From: Danio rerio
Taxonomy: Eukaryota; Chordata; Actinopteri; Cypriniformes; Danionidae
Assembly: GCF_049306965.1 (NCBI RefSeq)
Contig: NC_133188.1
Span: 9,845,501 to 9,909,500, forward strand
Reading direction: 5' to 3'
DNA length: 64,000 bases
Below are positions 1-12,539 of this stretch, in pieces. The notes beneath the pieces are model-generated. The model was not told where the DNA came from. It saw only the letters and a program-made list of their open reading frames with translations, and did not search any database. Both the position numbers and the translations under genes were made by a program. How positions within the stretch are numbered: the first letter of the stretch is position 1; each line of letters starts with the position of its first letter.

Positions 1-1
1 G

Positions 2-3000
2 GATGACACTTCTCGCTCCATGTTTAAGGAGAACGTGCGTCTAAAGAAAGCATTGGGTTACCACATTAAAGAGGTGGAGGATCTGCGGAAGAGGAATACA
101 GCACTGGCTGAAGAAAACGACATGCTTGCTCTGCAGAAGGTGACAACACAACACACTAGAATTAGCATCTTTTCCATTTAATGTTCAAAAAAATTATTAT
201 TATTTTTTAAGACATTATTACTTTGTCAACAAGGACATATTAAAGTGTTCAGGCGCACCTGCATGATTTCATTCAAAGGTACACACATATCCAGCACCAC
301 CCTGCCTCATCATCCCTTATTCCTATTTCAATCTTAAAAAAAAAAACACTGATGCTTGCTGTTAAAGGCTATAGGCTGGTTATTATTGCGAAATCGATAG
401 GATCAAACTTATGTTTCCTTTTTAATATATGTATGTATACAGTTAAAGAATAGATTCTAAAGTCTTAATACTTGTCTATAAATCATTAAATGGCCTAGCA
501 CCTCAATACATTACAGATATGCTCACTGAATTATATCTAATAGATCACTCAGATCTTTAAGCAATCTTTAAGATCAAAGCAGTGTGAATCGGCCTTCAGT
601 TACTACGCCCCTCGCTGCTGGAGTTAGCTTTCAGAAATGATCAGATGTGCTCCAACATTAGGTACATTCAGATCAAGACTGATAACACATCTGTTTAGCT
701 GTGTCTTTACTGAATGAGCACTGTGCTACGTCCAACAGGTGCATTATTGTGTCTTTCTTTTCTTTTTCATTTGATTAGCACGAGAAAGTAATCAAATCGT
801 TTGTTACAACGTTAAAATCCATATCTGCAAAGGTAAAACAAATGATGAGAGAATTTAAAAAGAGCGGATTTTGACTGCGGTTAGGCCAGCCGCCAGTCCA
901 ACAAGAATGGTCATTCTAGCCGGCAAGCTATTCCGGCGGTCACTCATACACTGCGTATTACAGTAGAGCGCCAAACAAACAATGTATGTGCATTGCAATG
1001 GATGACAACAAGCTGACAGGGAAGATGACGAGGTCTTTCGCTACATTAAAACTGCTGTCATGGAAAATAAATGTTCTTGGCTGGTAGTAGATGAACTAAC
1101 AATCTTACCCAAGACTATGCATCTCGGCCTGTAGCAGCAGCAATGAAAGGGTGTTCAGTGCTGCTGGACGCACCATCCTGAGCGCAGGACTGCGCTAAAG
1201 CCATTTACAGTGGATTCAATAATGTTCCTCCACAAAAACACGTAGCCTAATCTTGGTGAGTAAAGGGTTTTTTAAATTATAAATAAATATTAATTAAACC
1301 ATAAAATCATAATGTAGACAGAGTATACAGGGTAATGTTGGCATTATTATTTTAATATTCAGCTTCACAGTCACCTTAATGTCAGATTGTGAAGCGAAAC
1401 AAATCCCGCTGAGCCTTTATCTTAATTTTATAATTGCCAAATACCCGTCATAATTTAGAATGTATTTTAAAATAAATTTGCTAAGAAAGACTTATGTTAT
1501 TAATGTGTTGGCCAGTATGGGGCGTTGTTGTTGTCACGTGCGTACTGAAGAGCGGTGTTGTCGCGCGCGTTCTGTAAAGCTGGGGGGGTGGGGGGGATGC
1601 ACGGCTATTCGATCGGTGATGTCGCGCGCGGGGGCACTTTTGATCATTTTTTAAAGGGCACTTTCTATCCAAGACTAAAAAGGGCATGTGCACTGCACAG
1701 GTTGAGCCCTATGTGTGCACGTGCCTGGCTCTGTTCTTGGGCCACTTCTCTTCTTCATCTACACGACATCTTTAGGACCAGTCATCCAGAAACATGTTTT
1801 TTTTGACCACTGCTATGCTGATGATACCGAGCTATACCTCTCTTTTTACCCTGATGATCCCTTGGTTCCAGCTCATGCTTGAAATGCTTGAAGTTTCTGC
1901 CAACCCGACTCTACACCATAATTTTTCAATCCAGATGGATAGGGCAATCATTTACTGCATCCAAAATGGTAAAAAGCCTTGGAGTAAGGATTGATGACCA
2001 ACTAAACTTCTCTAACCACACTTCTAGAACTGCTCGATCTTGCAGATTCGCACTCTGTAACATCAGAAAGGTCCGACCCTTCCTATCTGAACATGCAGCT
2101 CAACTCCTTGTTCAAGCTCTTGTTCTCTCCAGACTGGACTATTGCAACTCTCTACTAGCCGGGCTTCCAGCTAACTCTATCAAACCTCTTCAGCTGCTTC
2201 AGAACGCAGCAGCACGAGTGCTCATCTGTTTGCACTGGCTGCCAGTTGCTGCACGCATCAAATTCAAAGCTATGATGTTTGCTTACAAAGCGACTTCTGG
2301 CTTTGCTCCTTCTTATCTGCTCTCACTTCTGCAGATTTATGTGCCCTCCAGAAACTTGCGTTCAGTGAATGAACGTCGCCTTGTGATTCCATCCCAAAGA
2401 AGGAAGAAATCACTTTCCTGAACTCTCGCATTCAATCTGCCCAGTTGGTGGAATGAACTCCCTAACTGCATCAGAACGGCAGAGTCACTTGCTGTCTTCA
2501 AGAAATGACTAAAAACTCAACTATTTAGTCTCCACTTTCCTTCCTAATCTGCAATTGCCTCTCTGGCTATACCACTTTACTTATGCTTATGCACATTACT
2601 TATGCTATGCTTCTTAGACTTTACACACCTGTAACTAGCCTACTGCACTTATTCTTATTCTGCACTCATTTGTAAGTCGTTTTGGATAAAAGCGTCTGCT
2701 AATTGACTAAATGTAAATGTAAACTTACTATGAGAACTCTTAAAAAAAAGAAGCTTGTATGTGAAGCAGCACACAATCTTCATTGTTTCATCCCCCCTGC
2801 AGGAATCCACCTTAGAGTCTGCCAATGACACCATCTCCAATCTCACAGCACAGCGAAGCAGAGTTTCTGAGCTGAGGATGAAGGTGTCCACACTGGAGCA
2901 GACCCTGGCCAACATGGTGTCTGCGTTTGAGAAGGAGAAGAGCGAAATCAAGCAGCGTGCAGTGGTCAGAGCTCAAGCTGGTGGTGTAGAGCTGGACAAA

Positions 3001-6000
3001 CTGCAGAAAGTGCTGATTGTTCGGGACAGAGAGCTGAGCCGAGTGAAGAGAACAGCTCGCAGCGTCGTGGAGCAGCGATCCGATATGGAGATCCTCTTCC
3101 ATGAGGCACTGAACCACGTGAAGCAGGAGATACTAATGCAGAGGTAAAACACTGTTAGAATGACCCACAATTCAAATAATAGGAGCACAATTTACTCTCA
3201 TTCGTTTTGCTTTGTGTCAGATTATGTGGTATCAATATCAAATGTGCAAGAGCTCTGTTTATTTGATTGCAAATGCATTCTCAATTCTCTAATATGATTG
3301 CGAATGCCAATTTCGACATTATCAGGCCTCCTGAATATGTTTTATTCTTTTTCAAATATCCAAAAGCTGTTTAACACAGAAAAATCTTCAAAGTATTTTC
3401 TACTATATTTTTCCATCATTTCCTTTATTTTGGCTCTTTATTGGTTTATATTATTGGCCCTCTTAAGCAATATTTGTTTGGATCACTGGTCAGTCGGTTG
3501 TTTGAATAATGTGATCAGGACATGGAATACAAAAAGAAGATTTTATTTACTACATAAATAATTGCCAGCAAATTAGTTAGTACAGTAATGACTAGGGATG
3601 TAACGGTATCAGAATTTCACGGTACGGTAATACCTCGGTATGAATGTCACGGTACGGTATTTATTGAATCATTTACAGGAAAAAACAAAACTTATGAAAA
3701 TACTCCAAAAAAGAGCCAAAAGTGTCAATGACATACAAATTAGCCATCTATCTGTAAGCTTTGAAACAGGAACTTCAATTTTATTAACAAAAAAAATATT
3801 AAACCATGTAAAAAAAAATTTAAGTTTTTAATTTAGTATTGTTGAAAACTCATCACATTCAACATTTAATCACTCACTCACTTAGATAGAGATGGGTTTA
3901 AAGGAAAATTATCATATAAATATAATCTGGTAAAAGCTGGTATCTCTGGGCATTTACAATGTCCCCTGCAACAGAAAAAAAACCTCTCATTTGGTACTGA
4001 GGTTTCTGGGACAAGAGAGATATGACTTATATGACTTATTTCTCGAGCGCCGAAAACGGAGCTTTTTGAAAACGCTGGAGAGGCCGTTTTCATTCTGAAA
4101 CCTGCTGCTCCGTCTCAGTGTGGATGGGGAAAGACGGAGACATCTGAAAACGGAGGCGGGGCTGCAAACGTTCGCCTATCTGATTGGGGCTTTTCCTCAA
4201 TATTAAGTAGCCCACACACAGTTTAGTCTCGCATCCTCTTCTTGTAAGTTAAGACTTCGCAAGTTTGATCAAGGCTGCAGTCTCCCCCTTTTCAGTTTGA
4301 TATGGAAAACATACCGAGGACACGGGTAAATCTTCAAAGGGAACAGTGTACTTTATAACTTCATTCACATCACCTTGGCTACGTTGTTTCACTTTCTCAA
4401 CAATAAAATGTAAACATGATTTAAGGAACTGCCTATTTCCTTTTTAATATTAGAAAACTTACAGACAGCAGAAATGTTGAGGCGTCGTGCTGTATAATAT
4501 GAGCGTCATCGTCACTGTGTGGATATTTATAACAAAACGGAGCCTATAACAACTACCTCCTTTCAATTTCAGTGAAAATACGAAACGCACCCTCACTTTT
4601 GTTGAATATCAGTTTTAATAATCGACAATTATAAAAGTATCACATACAATAAGTTTATACATTGTAGGAAATAAAGGCAAGCGATCAGTCAATGTACCTG
4701 GATTAATCATTAACTTATCTTTGCGCTTAACCAAAACATGTTACCCGTGAACAAGTAACTTAATAGATTCCAATGACCAAAGTCAGGGAATTGGCCTCTG
4801 TCGTTAGATAAAGACAACAACATGAATGAAATATCACGTTTAGCAAATATAGTGAGATTAGATCCAGCGGAAGATGCTTGATGAGCAGTCCGACAAGCAG
4901 AGCTCTCATCTGGGTAGAAATGCTGGAGCGCTTGCCCGAGAGTGTCTGTGGTCACGTGATGTGCGTTTTCAGCGTTTTGGTGTGGACGGAGAGCTGTTCA
5001 GAAACGCTGGGTAAAACGCGAGTGTGGACGCGGATCATTTTCATTCTACAACGCCGTTTTAAAACTAAAACGCACTCTTGTAAAAGGGGCCTTAGAGTTT
5101 TACAGCTCTTTTTGATCCCCGCTTCTAGCAGCACACTCCATTTCCGCATTACTGGATCTGTAGCGACAACAGACCGCAAGGGATGATGGGGATTGTAGTT
5201 TTCGCTACCTCCCGTTCGCTTCATTCGCCTGAGCAAATTTTCTCAGAAGACCTATAGTTTTACCGAGTCATGCGACTTCGGTAATATCGAAAAAAATTAA
5301 TATTGCGGTATGACGGTATTTACAATACCGTTACATCCCTAGTAATGACATTTTGTTTCTTTTAAAAAATTATTTTAAAAACATTTGTTTCTGTTAAACC
5401 TAAAATTCATGTCAAGTTGTGCTTTAGGCCCAATCCCAATTCGACCCCTTAGCCCTTCCCCTTACTCCTACTCCTTGTTTTGCGCGTTCACATGAAGGGG
5501 CAGCGGTGTCTCAATTATCTTTTGAAAATGTAGGGCTAAGGGAAAGGGGTAAATAGCCCTTCGAACTGAGATTTTTCAGGACCAGTCACGAAACCAAGGA
5601 GTAAAAAGATTTCCCAGAATACACCTGCAATAGCAGTATAGCTGCACCCTGAAGTAAGGAGATCCACAAATTAGTATTTTTAGTCATTATCACGAATTTT
5701 TAAAACAAACAAGAACATTTTTAAAATAATTTTAAAACAGCGTTCGTATTTTATCGTCATGCTTAAAAAAAAAACGCTAAAATAAAAAACGCTAAATTTC
5801 GATATCTATAATCCATAATAACAACTCCAGTCCCACAACATTCTGACACTCGATGACACTCGAATTGTTTCTATTATTTTTTTAGTTCAAAATAAACTAA
5901 AGTTTAAAACAAATCTCAATTCTCAACCTCAAGAAATTGCAGTAATACAGTATAAATGCATTCAAGCCGCCTCTTAGCTGCAAAAAATGTGTCAGTTCTC

Positions 6001-9000
6001 TTCAATTGTTTGTACTGACTTATGCACTGAATTAATTTGTTTATTAAATGTAAGAGTTTGACATAAAAAAATAAAATACTGGCTTGTTGGCTGATTGGGG
6101 TGATTGATTGCAGTCGTGATGTGTAGAACTGTATCACTATTTCTCGGGTACTCCAATTGTATTGTTTACTTGATGAAGACCATGTAGGTCGAAACATTGC
6201 GATATTAAATGACTTTTAAGAGCTAAAGTGGCAGTGTGCCGATTTTCTTTAAATATTATATCTTTAACATCACAGACACCAAACTCACTCTATAGATAGT
6301 ATAAATACAAGCAACAGTTCCCGTTAAAATGTTTACTGCCAATAATTCAAGCCTTTTGTTGCATTATGTTCCGCAGACAGGAAGCAGAGGTGAATCATAG
6401 CAGGCGGATGGATGAGTTCTTATCAGGCAAAAGAGAGAAAGCTCACATTCACACCATGAGCAAAACTCCTCACAGCACCCGCAGCTTGTCCATTGCTTTA
6501 AATGAGGCTGAAAAAGGGTAAGAGCCTAATACATTTCTTTTATGGTTTCTGGGATTTAAAAAAAATTCTCATCTAATGAAATGATCACTCATCTTGTACT
6601 TAAGCATCTGCAAGATGTTTTTCCATTAGCAAAACTGTATGTAACCTCAACGTGTCCTTACATCAGCAGTCTGAAGAAAGCCGTCAGTGTTTCAGAGATG
6701 AGCTGGGAACAGAGAGAAAGAGTTCTCCGGCTGCTCTTTACCAAAATGAATGCCCTAAATTCTAAGTAAGTACTTCCTGGTGGATTCTGACCTGAAGTTT
6801 GGATGGCAATACAATTTTTAGTGCAGCTATACAAATATATGTAGTCTTTTGACCTTTTCTGTTTCTGGAAAATGAAACCAAGAGCCAGTTTCTGTGACTG
6901 ACGATCGAGTTGTCGTGGTCCTAACCTTCGACCACCACCAGTTCCACAATGCACCGGCCCCTGACAACTGTGGTGTGCCTGTGGGAGTATGGTCCCATGT
7001 CACTCCTTTGGGCTAAGTCCAGCTGTGTTTCTTGAGGAAAAACCCGGCCACCAGATGCTCGCATACAAGCCCCAAACCCAGGCCTGGCTTCAGGGTGCGG
7101 CCCCGGCTGCACAATACCGGGCGATGTCACGGTCCTTGATGTCTTTGTACTCATAAGGGGTTTTGAAACACACTTAGTCTGACCTGTTACCCTAGACCTT
7201 TTTGCCTTAGAGGGCCCTAGCAGGGGCATTAGCCCCCAACAGCAAAGCTCTTAGGATCACTCAGGCACTCAAACCCATCCACCACGCAGTTCACATTGAG
7301 AGAACTCAGCTGAGGTGGCTCGGATGCTTCCTGGACACCTACCTAGAGAGGTGAGAATACCTACAGGCATCTCCCACCCTGAGGAGGCCTCGGGGAAGAC
7401 GCTGGAGAGACCATGTCTCTTAGCTGGCCTGGGAACGCCCTGTGATCCCCCCGGAGAAGCTGGAGGAAGTGTCTGGGGAGTATGGGGTTCTCTCCTAAGA
7501 CTGCTGCCCCCGCGACGCGGCCCTGGAAAAGCGGTAGAAAATGAATGAATGAATAATAAATGAATAAATGAAACCACAATAAACAACACAGACTCATTGG
7601 TAATGCAGGCCCAGGGCAACATTTTTGGGAAACTGCAACTATGTGCCTTGGCATACGCATGCCTGCATTTTCTGGGTAAAACAAATGCTGCGGGGCAGTA
7701 TGACACAGCCAAATTTGGTTTCTTTTTACATTAAATGCCACAAAAACAACATGATCCAAGCATCTGTGATGTGTAATCGAATACACCTGCTTATCTCTGT
7801 ATAGATAGCTTTTCCAGAGTGGTCAGTTTGCTTTGTAGCTTTCGTTGTACAATGTCGTACTTGGGACACAGATTGGACTGGGTTGAATCCAGTTAAGGAT
7901 GGCTCTAGAAACCAAGTAAAAACAAAAAAGCAATGTGAAATTGGGGCAAAAGTATGCATCCACAGTTCTCTTTTCTTGTTTGCTTTTGAAAACATTATCA
8001 TTAGGACAGGATTGTGTAGGTCAGTTGATTGCGAGGTGATATATTATGCATGACGAGCCGGCTTTGACAACGACATGTTCTTTGAGACAACATAAACTAA
8101 TTATTCTTCCGTCTTCTTCTTAGATGATTTTAAAAAATGCATCTCCTCCTAGACCGTTCATACTACAACCACAAAACTGACTCCAAACCTCAAAAAGTTG
8201 CTCTATCTTTTCTAACTGATCCGACTTACGGTTTTTAAAAACTGACCCGGAAAATTCAGAAAAGTCCCATTGACTTAACATTGGACCATGCTAATTACTA
8301 CAACTATTGATCCATATTAGAAACATACTAATATACTAGCAACATGCCAATTCATTCTAAATTCATGCTAAAAACATGCTAATTTATGCTAGAAACATGC
8401 TAATTTAAATTAGAACCATAATAATTTATGTTAGCAACTGCCTAGAAACCACTCACAACACCTTAGCAACCACCTAGCAACACCTTAGTAACCGCCTAGC
8501 AACATCTTTTAACTACATCAATTATTTTAACTTTAAAACTACTTCAGATTTTCAGACTAGGCTTTCTCAAGACACCATAAAGTTTGTCAACAAACTTTAC
8601 TTTTCTAGTTCATTGTTGTTGTTTTCATGTAATATATACAATAATGACTGCTAACAAAATCAGCTAAAGTAGATGTACTGTGTGAAGTAACAAGTGTGTA
8701 TTTTTGTTTTCTACGCTTCTGAAGGAAAGCAGTTCATGATTTGGCTCTGACAGATTCTGAGGGGAACCAGTGTATCAGCAATCCCGGGTGAGACATGACA
8801 GCAGATGTTTGCTTTGCTGACTTATAAAGCAAATGTGGATGTTTGCCAATCAATAAATCCTCATAATCATTGTCATTTTGTTGTATAATCAAACAATGAC
8901 AAAATATGATTCGTGTAGCATCATTCATACAAAATACATCACTGCAAAACTTTACAATAAACCAAAAACTTAAAGAAAAAAAAATTGAAGTTTCTGAATT

Positions 9001-9159
9001 TGTTGGTTTGCATTTTCCCATATTGACTGATTAAGCAGCGATCTATCTGTGTTTTTTAACAGGAATGAAGAGGAGGATTCCCACTCGACCTTTTTAACCC
9101 AAGCTGAAGTTTCCAGTTTGAGCTCCAGCGAAAACTCCAGTGCTCTGCCAGATGTGTAG
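2..9159 (+). CDS. bbof1: bbof1, C-terminal part (six exons; 5' end lies left of the window)
   Basis: Six plus-strand exons join in frame: 2-139, 2803-3143, 6377-6517, 6670-6765, 8725-8787 and 9063-9159 (TAG at 9157-9159). All visible junctions have AG/GT borders. They encode the last 291 residues of a coiled-coil protein. Exons 1 and 2 are rich in E, K, L, R and heptad-like ([37 protein letters not shown]). Exon 4 has [19 protein letters not shown], which resembles the conserved C-terminal block I recall for vertebrate BBOF1/CCDC176. The tail is Ser/Glu-rich and ends ALPDV. BBOF1 acts in multiciliated cells, where it helps align and hold basal bodies; vertebrate forms are roughly 500 aa, so about half the protein is off the left edge. 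No stop or frameshift breaks the visible part. The long introns are full of transposon relics. Another coiled-coil ciliary protein is possible but less likely. Confidence 0.82.
455..725 (+). mobile_element. L2-like LINE fragment (C-terminal end of the polymerase ORF)
   Basis: Conceptual translation gives [15 protein letters not shown], then a broken stretch, then SYYAPRCWS and [12 protein letters not shown]. This is the usual C-terminal tail of fish L2/CR1-group LINE proteins. It holds several stops and is a dead fragment in bbof1 intron sequence. Confidence 0.6.
830..1250 (+). mobile_element. hAT transposase C-terminal relic
   Basis: At about 1137-1245 the plus strand reads [20 protein letters not shown] and, after a stop, degenerate remains of the FLHKN-type block. 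This matches the dimerisation end of hAT transposases (S-ERVFS-AG-). The upstream 300 bases look like decayed transposase sequence, with no continuous frame and no clear terminal repeats. It lies in a bbof1 intron. Confidence 0.55.
1250..1739. other. bbof1 intron sequence with a GC-rich patch
   Basis: AT-rich intron DNA to about 1500, then a GC-rich patch (1540-1640) with G runs and two copies of TGTCGCGCGCG (about 1558 and 1620). Probably the non-coding end of a decayed DNA transposon. No exon was seen. Confidence 0.3.
1740..2722 (+). mobile_element. 5'-truncated L2-type LINE
   Basis: Plus-strand translation starts in the reverse transcriptase near the catalytic YADDT motif (about 1815-1829). 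It continues through [17 protein letters not shown] and [15 protein letters not shown] to the C-terminal [26 protein letters not shown] and [16 protein letters not shown] blocks. The 3' end has GGATAAAAGCGTCTGCTAA followed by short AAATGT repeats, the usual tail of fish L2 elements. The frame is broken in several places, though 1879-2421 stays open. Inserted in the bbof1 intron just before exon 2803-3143. Confidence 0.8.
3593..5341. mobile_element. hAT-type non-autonomous DNA transposon, complete, with 8-bp TSD
   Basis: The left end TAGGGATGTAACGGTAT (3593) is the inverted complement of the right end at 5325-5341. Both are flanked by the perfect 8-bp duplication GTAATGAC (3585-3592 and 5342-5349), as expected for hAT. 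The subterminal regions repeat ACGGTACGGTA-like motifs. The interior (about 4040-5100) looks like a second repeat nested inside, with related AAAACGG/AAAACGCTGG motifs near both ends. No transposase is recognisable. It lies in a bbof1 intron. Confidence 0.85.
5342..6376. other. bbof1 intron; partial repeat, otherwise AT-rich
   Basis: Positions about 5430-5600 resemble one end of a fish DNA transposon (CCCAATTC, then CCCTTA-rich sequence, then a partly inverted GGGCTAAGGGAAAGGGG). The other end was not found. The rest is AT-rich and has no exon-like stretch. Confidence 0.35.
6930..7575 (+). mobile_element. 3' end of a non-LTR retrotransposon (Rex3/RTE-like, family uncertain)
   Basis: A GC-rich island in AT-rich intron DNA. 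Translation of 7288-7330 gives [14 protein letters not shown], and later parts give broken WRDHVS-, SWPG- and [10 protein letters not shown]-like pieces known from fish LINE C-termini. The element ends in an ATGAATGAATGA tail (7540-7572), typical of these 3' ends. The upstream part (6930-7290) belongs to the same fish repeat, but I cannot assign it to a domain. Stops are frequent. It sits in the bbof1 intron after exon 6670-6765. Confidence 0.5.
8325..8515. repeat. Short degenerate tandem repeats (ATGCTA / CCTAGCAAC)
   Basis: Two adjacent repeat tracts. The first is built on GAAACATGCTAATTTA-like units and the second on CCTAGCAACACCTTAG-like units of about 16-20 bases. Intron sequence of bbof1; no coding signal. 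Confidence 0.55.
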
Positions 9160-9324
9160 ATCATCAGATACTATTGCAGATAAGAGAGATAAATAATATT
9201 AAAATACAAGCACGTTACATATCAACGATAAAATCCCAGAAAGTGTTTATTTGTGTCTGCACACACAAAAGAACCAAAGCGTGTTTTTGACATGTACTGT
9301 GTACATTTGTCAACATTGTTGCAA

Positions 9325-9480
9325 GCAGGGGCGGATTGGCCATTGGACAATTCTGGCAAATGCCAGAAGGGCCGGACCATTTTTTTAAAAATGTGGGCCG
9401 GTCAGTAAAAAAATAAAACAAATAAATAATAATAATAATAATAAAATAATAATAATAAATAAATATTAAGCATTTTCCAC
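9325..9480. mobile_element. Possible end of a hAT-like element
   Basis: CAGGGGCGGATTGGCCAT at about 9328 resembles the terminal sequence of hAT elements common in vertebrates. It is followed by GGGCCGG motifs and an AATA-rich stretch. No matching right end was found, so this is a fragment at best. It lies just downstream of bbof1. Confidence 0.35.
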
Positions 9481-9861
9481 CAATTAGTGATGGCCAGGTG
9501 GTTTTGAGAGAGGAACGACCCAATCAAAGGTTACACCAACATAATCAAAATCTGGCAAGAATATCAAACAAACAGTAAGTGCAACACAAGCAATTTTGTC
9601 AGAGATGGATCATTAAAGGCGGTGAAAAGTGGACAAAACCAAGCAGTTTAGAAAATACAAATTTAAATTACATTTTTTATCAAGCAATTGTGTTTTTTTT
9701 TTTAGGATGTGCAATGAAATAACAGTATTTAGTTAAATTAAAACCAAAAACAGTGTCTTGGCATAAAAAGGCCCAAAACCATATTATTGTAAATAGATTT
9801 AACCCTCTACCACACGCATTATGATAGATTTATAAAAAAATGTTTGACTGCTTTCCTTTTG

Positions 9862-10240
9862 GGCTAAGCAGTGGCGCAGTAGGTAGTACTGTTGCCTCAC
9901 AGCAAGAAGGTCGCTGGGTCGATCCTCGGCTCAGTTGGCGTTTCTGTGTGGAGTTTGCATGTTCTCCCTGCCTTTGTGTGGGTTTCCTCTGGGTGCTCTG
10001 GTTTCCCCCACAGTCCAAAGACATGCGACACAAGTGAATTGGGTAGGCTAAATTGTCCGTAGTGTATGAGTGTGTGTGTGTGTGAATGAGTGTTCGTGGA
10101 TGTTTCCCAGAGATGGGTTGCGGCTGGAAGGCATACGCATCCGTTGCGTAAAACGTGCTGGATAAGTTGGCGGTTCATTCCGCTGTGGAGACCCCGGATT
10201 GGTAAAGGGACTAAGCCGACAAGAAAATAAATGAAAGAAT
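9862..10240 (+). mobile_element. DANA-type SINE
   Basis: Plus-strand copy. The tRNA-like head has CAGTGGCGCAGTAGGTAGTA and GGTCGCTGGGTCGATCC (A- and B-box region). The body includes GTGTGGAGTTTGCATGTTCT, CAGTCCAAAGACATGCG and GGATAAGTTGGCGGTTCATT. The 3' end is AAAGGGACTAAGCCGACAAG followed by a GAAA-rich tail. This modular layout matches the zebrafish DANA family. Confidence 0.85.
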
Positions 10241-11390
10241 ATTTCCCTTTTCTAAAATGACGTGCTGTAAAAAATTTGGAAAATGTTCTTTTTTTAAGGT
10301 ACTTTATGATATGTTGCCATATGGCAACAACATCCAATAGTGGATCTAACTTAGAAATTTAAAACTCAGAACTTTCTTTATAATTAATAATTTTGTTGTT
10401 TGAAATTATTTAATTGGTGTTGCAGTATTATAAGCTTTAACACAGAACTTATAAACAACACCTTTTATATACTTTCCAACAACTGATATTTCTACAGTTT
10501 TCATTAATTCCATTCTTTTTTGCTGAATATTATTAAAAAGAATCATAATATTGTATTATCATGTATACGACATACAGAAAATAAATATTTTCCAAATTTT
10601 GTAACAAATAAATAACAAGTCTAGTTTATCCAGATGGATCAGACTATTGTAGCTACTAGCTAACAATATTTATATATTATACATACTTTACATTGCCTGT
10701 CTTATCTGCCTCAGAGCTAACTTACCTGAACTGTCTCTATCAAATGTCCAGTCTGTATCATTCTCCTGGTCACTAAAACCCATCTCATCCTCACTTTCAT
10801 CTGCAGGAAGAGCCAGTTCTGTCCTTTTCTTGTTTCACCTACCGTAAAACATGGGGGTGTTCGCCAATACACTATTCCCTGTATTTATATCTATTAAAAA
10901 GTAGTATTGCCAATAAAACTAGATTTTATCCATAATGCAAATGCCATTACCATATGAATAATCTACATTATATTGCTAGCTTTCATTTGGTTATTGTTAC
11001 AACTTAAAAGATCCCAGCTGACTTTGCTAGCTAGCTAACCCATTGCAATATTGCACGTTCCACTAAAGGACAGTGTAGCCATTTGGCAACACATATATTT
11101 AATCGATTTGCAAAAAACTAATTTGATAAAAACTTTTTTTGAGTGGTGAATATGTCATAATAATAACTTACTTGAGGTGATGTTTCTGATTTATTTGCGG
11201 ATCTGAGATTATTTGATGCTTTGTTTTTATTGATGTTTACATTTGCATTTAGCAACTCCTCACAATAAACACCAGTCTGTCATAAATCACGCCACAGAAA
11301 AACACTGCAGGTCATGTGACTTAACCAAAGCACAACATTGGCTGCACAAAGTTCTTCTCTTTCCAACAACAAAAAGAAATCAGTGTTGAT
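10241..11390. other. Intergenic, AT-rich; one acidic exon-like stretch on the minus strand
   Basis: Mostly AT-rich DNA without a gene. On the minus strand about 10725-10840 reads KKRTELALPADESEDEMGF and then SDQENDTDWTFDRDSS, between possible AG and GTAAGT sites. It is acidic and could be the N-terminal piece of a DNA-transposon protein or an unknown exon. No start codon or partner exon was identified. Confidence 0.3.
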
Positions 11391-11399
11391 CTTAAAGAA

Positions 11400-12180
11400 A
11401 CAGTGGAAGGGAAATGAAGATAAATATCATTGGTTCCACCTGTGTTCTGTTTGTATTCAGTTCATTTGGTCTTGTGTACTTATACTCCTGTGTTTTGTTC
11501 AGTCCATTGTCTAGTATTGAATTGTCATCACCCCTTGATTCCTGTGTGTTGATGTTCCAGTGTCTCCAGTGAGTGTTTTGGTAATAAATACGTGTGTGTT
11601 TTGACAACTCCAGTGTTTTGGCATCTCTTTAGAAGAGTGAGAATGAGACAGAATACCGGACCAAAACAGAAAAGTTGTGTAATGTATTTTCCCTCTTTTC
11701 TTATGTAGTCTTTTTGCCCCAGTGTTTTTTTTTCTCCTCCCCCCCCATGTTTTCATGGACCCCATTTATTGACTCGAGTTCTTTCTCCTGCTGGAGCAAT
11801 GAACATACCAGAATCTGTCTGGTCATAGCGAACAACACCAGCTATCTGGACAACATGCTCTATTTTACAACCAGAGCCTGAACACCGCAAGCAGAGCACT
11901 GTCGTCTAAGGATGGTCGTCGAGGCAATTTCGCCATCTATATGGAGTGGACACTCTGGACCCAGTGACCATCCAAATACCACCGTACAGCAAGGAGCGGG
12001 TACCTGAGCCCACAGTAGATGGAGAGCCACCCCCAGTGTATGAGCCATCTCCAGTGAGAGCGACGGTGCGAATACCACCAAAGAGGAGGAGCTCAAGGGA
12101 CCGTCTGACAAGGTTTGTGAGCCGGCTACATTGCTGAATGTGGGAGTCCTGGTGAAGATTAAAAACTCGAGCGAGAGTGC
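11400..12180. mobile_element. Possible LTR-retroelement fossil (low confidence)
   Basis: About 11430-11640 has an LTR-like feel: CT- and GTGT-rich text, an AATAAA-like site, then GTGTTTTGGCATCTCTTTAG. The following 500 bases have proline-rich gag-like composition (IPPYSKERVPEPTVDGEPPP at 11976-12035). The element is broken and paired LTRs were not established. It could equally be unrelated unique sequence. Confidence 0.25.
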
Positions 12181-12284
12181 ATATTCCATCCATAACTCAG
12201 AGGTATCATGAATGTCTTGCAACAATATAACATTTTATTTAACATAGACAATTTTGTTGTTTTCTTTTTAAAAATACAAATTTT

Positions 12285-12522
12285 GTTAAGATGTTCTCCC
12301 TGTGTTGGCGTGGGTGTCCTCCAGGTGCTCCGGTTCCCCCCACAAGTCCAAAGACATTCCATATAGGTGAATTGGGTAGGTGAAATTGGCCATAATTGGC
12401 CATAGTGATTGGTTGCAGCTGGAAGGACATCCGCTTTGTAAAACATATGCTAGATAAGTTGGCGGTTCATTCCGCTGTGGCAACCCCAGATTAATAAAGG
12501 GACTAAGCTGAAAAAAAGTTAA
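12285..12522 (+). mobile_element. DANA-type SINE fragment
   Basis: Plus-strand 3' two thirds of a DANA element, starting at GATGTTCTCCCTGTGTTGGC and ending GGGACTAAGCTGAAAAAAAG. The tRNA-like head is missing. It shares the GGATAAGTTGGCGGTTCATT-type core with the copy at 9862. Confidence 0.8.
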
Positions 12523-12539
12523 GAATACTGATCATTTTA

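Noticed and set aside
7269-7786. Overlapping open frames of 140-147 codons on the minus strand
   Set aside because: They are antisense to a GC-rich LINE 3' end and have no family features.
9830-10337. Open frames across the SINE at 9862
   Set aside because: Chance frames in a DANA element; the same peptides recur at every SINE copy.
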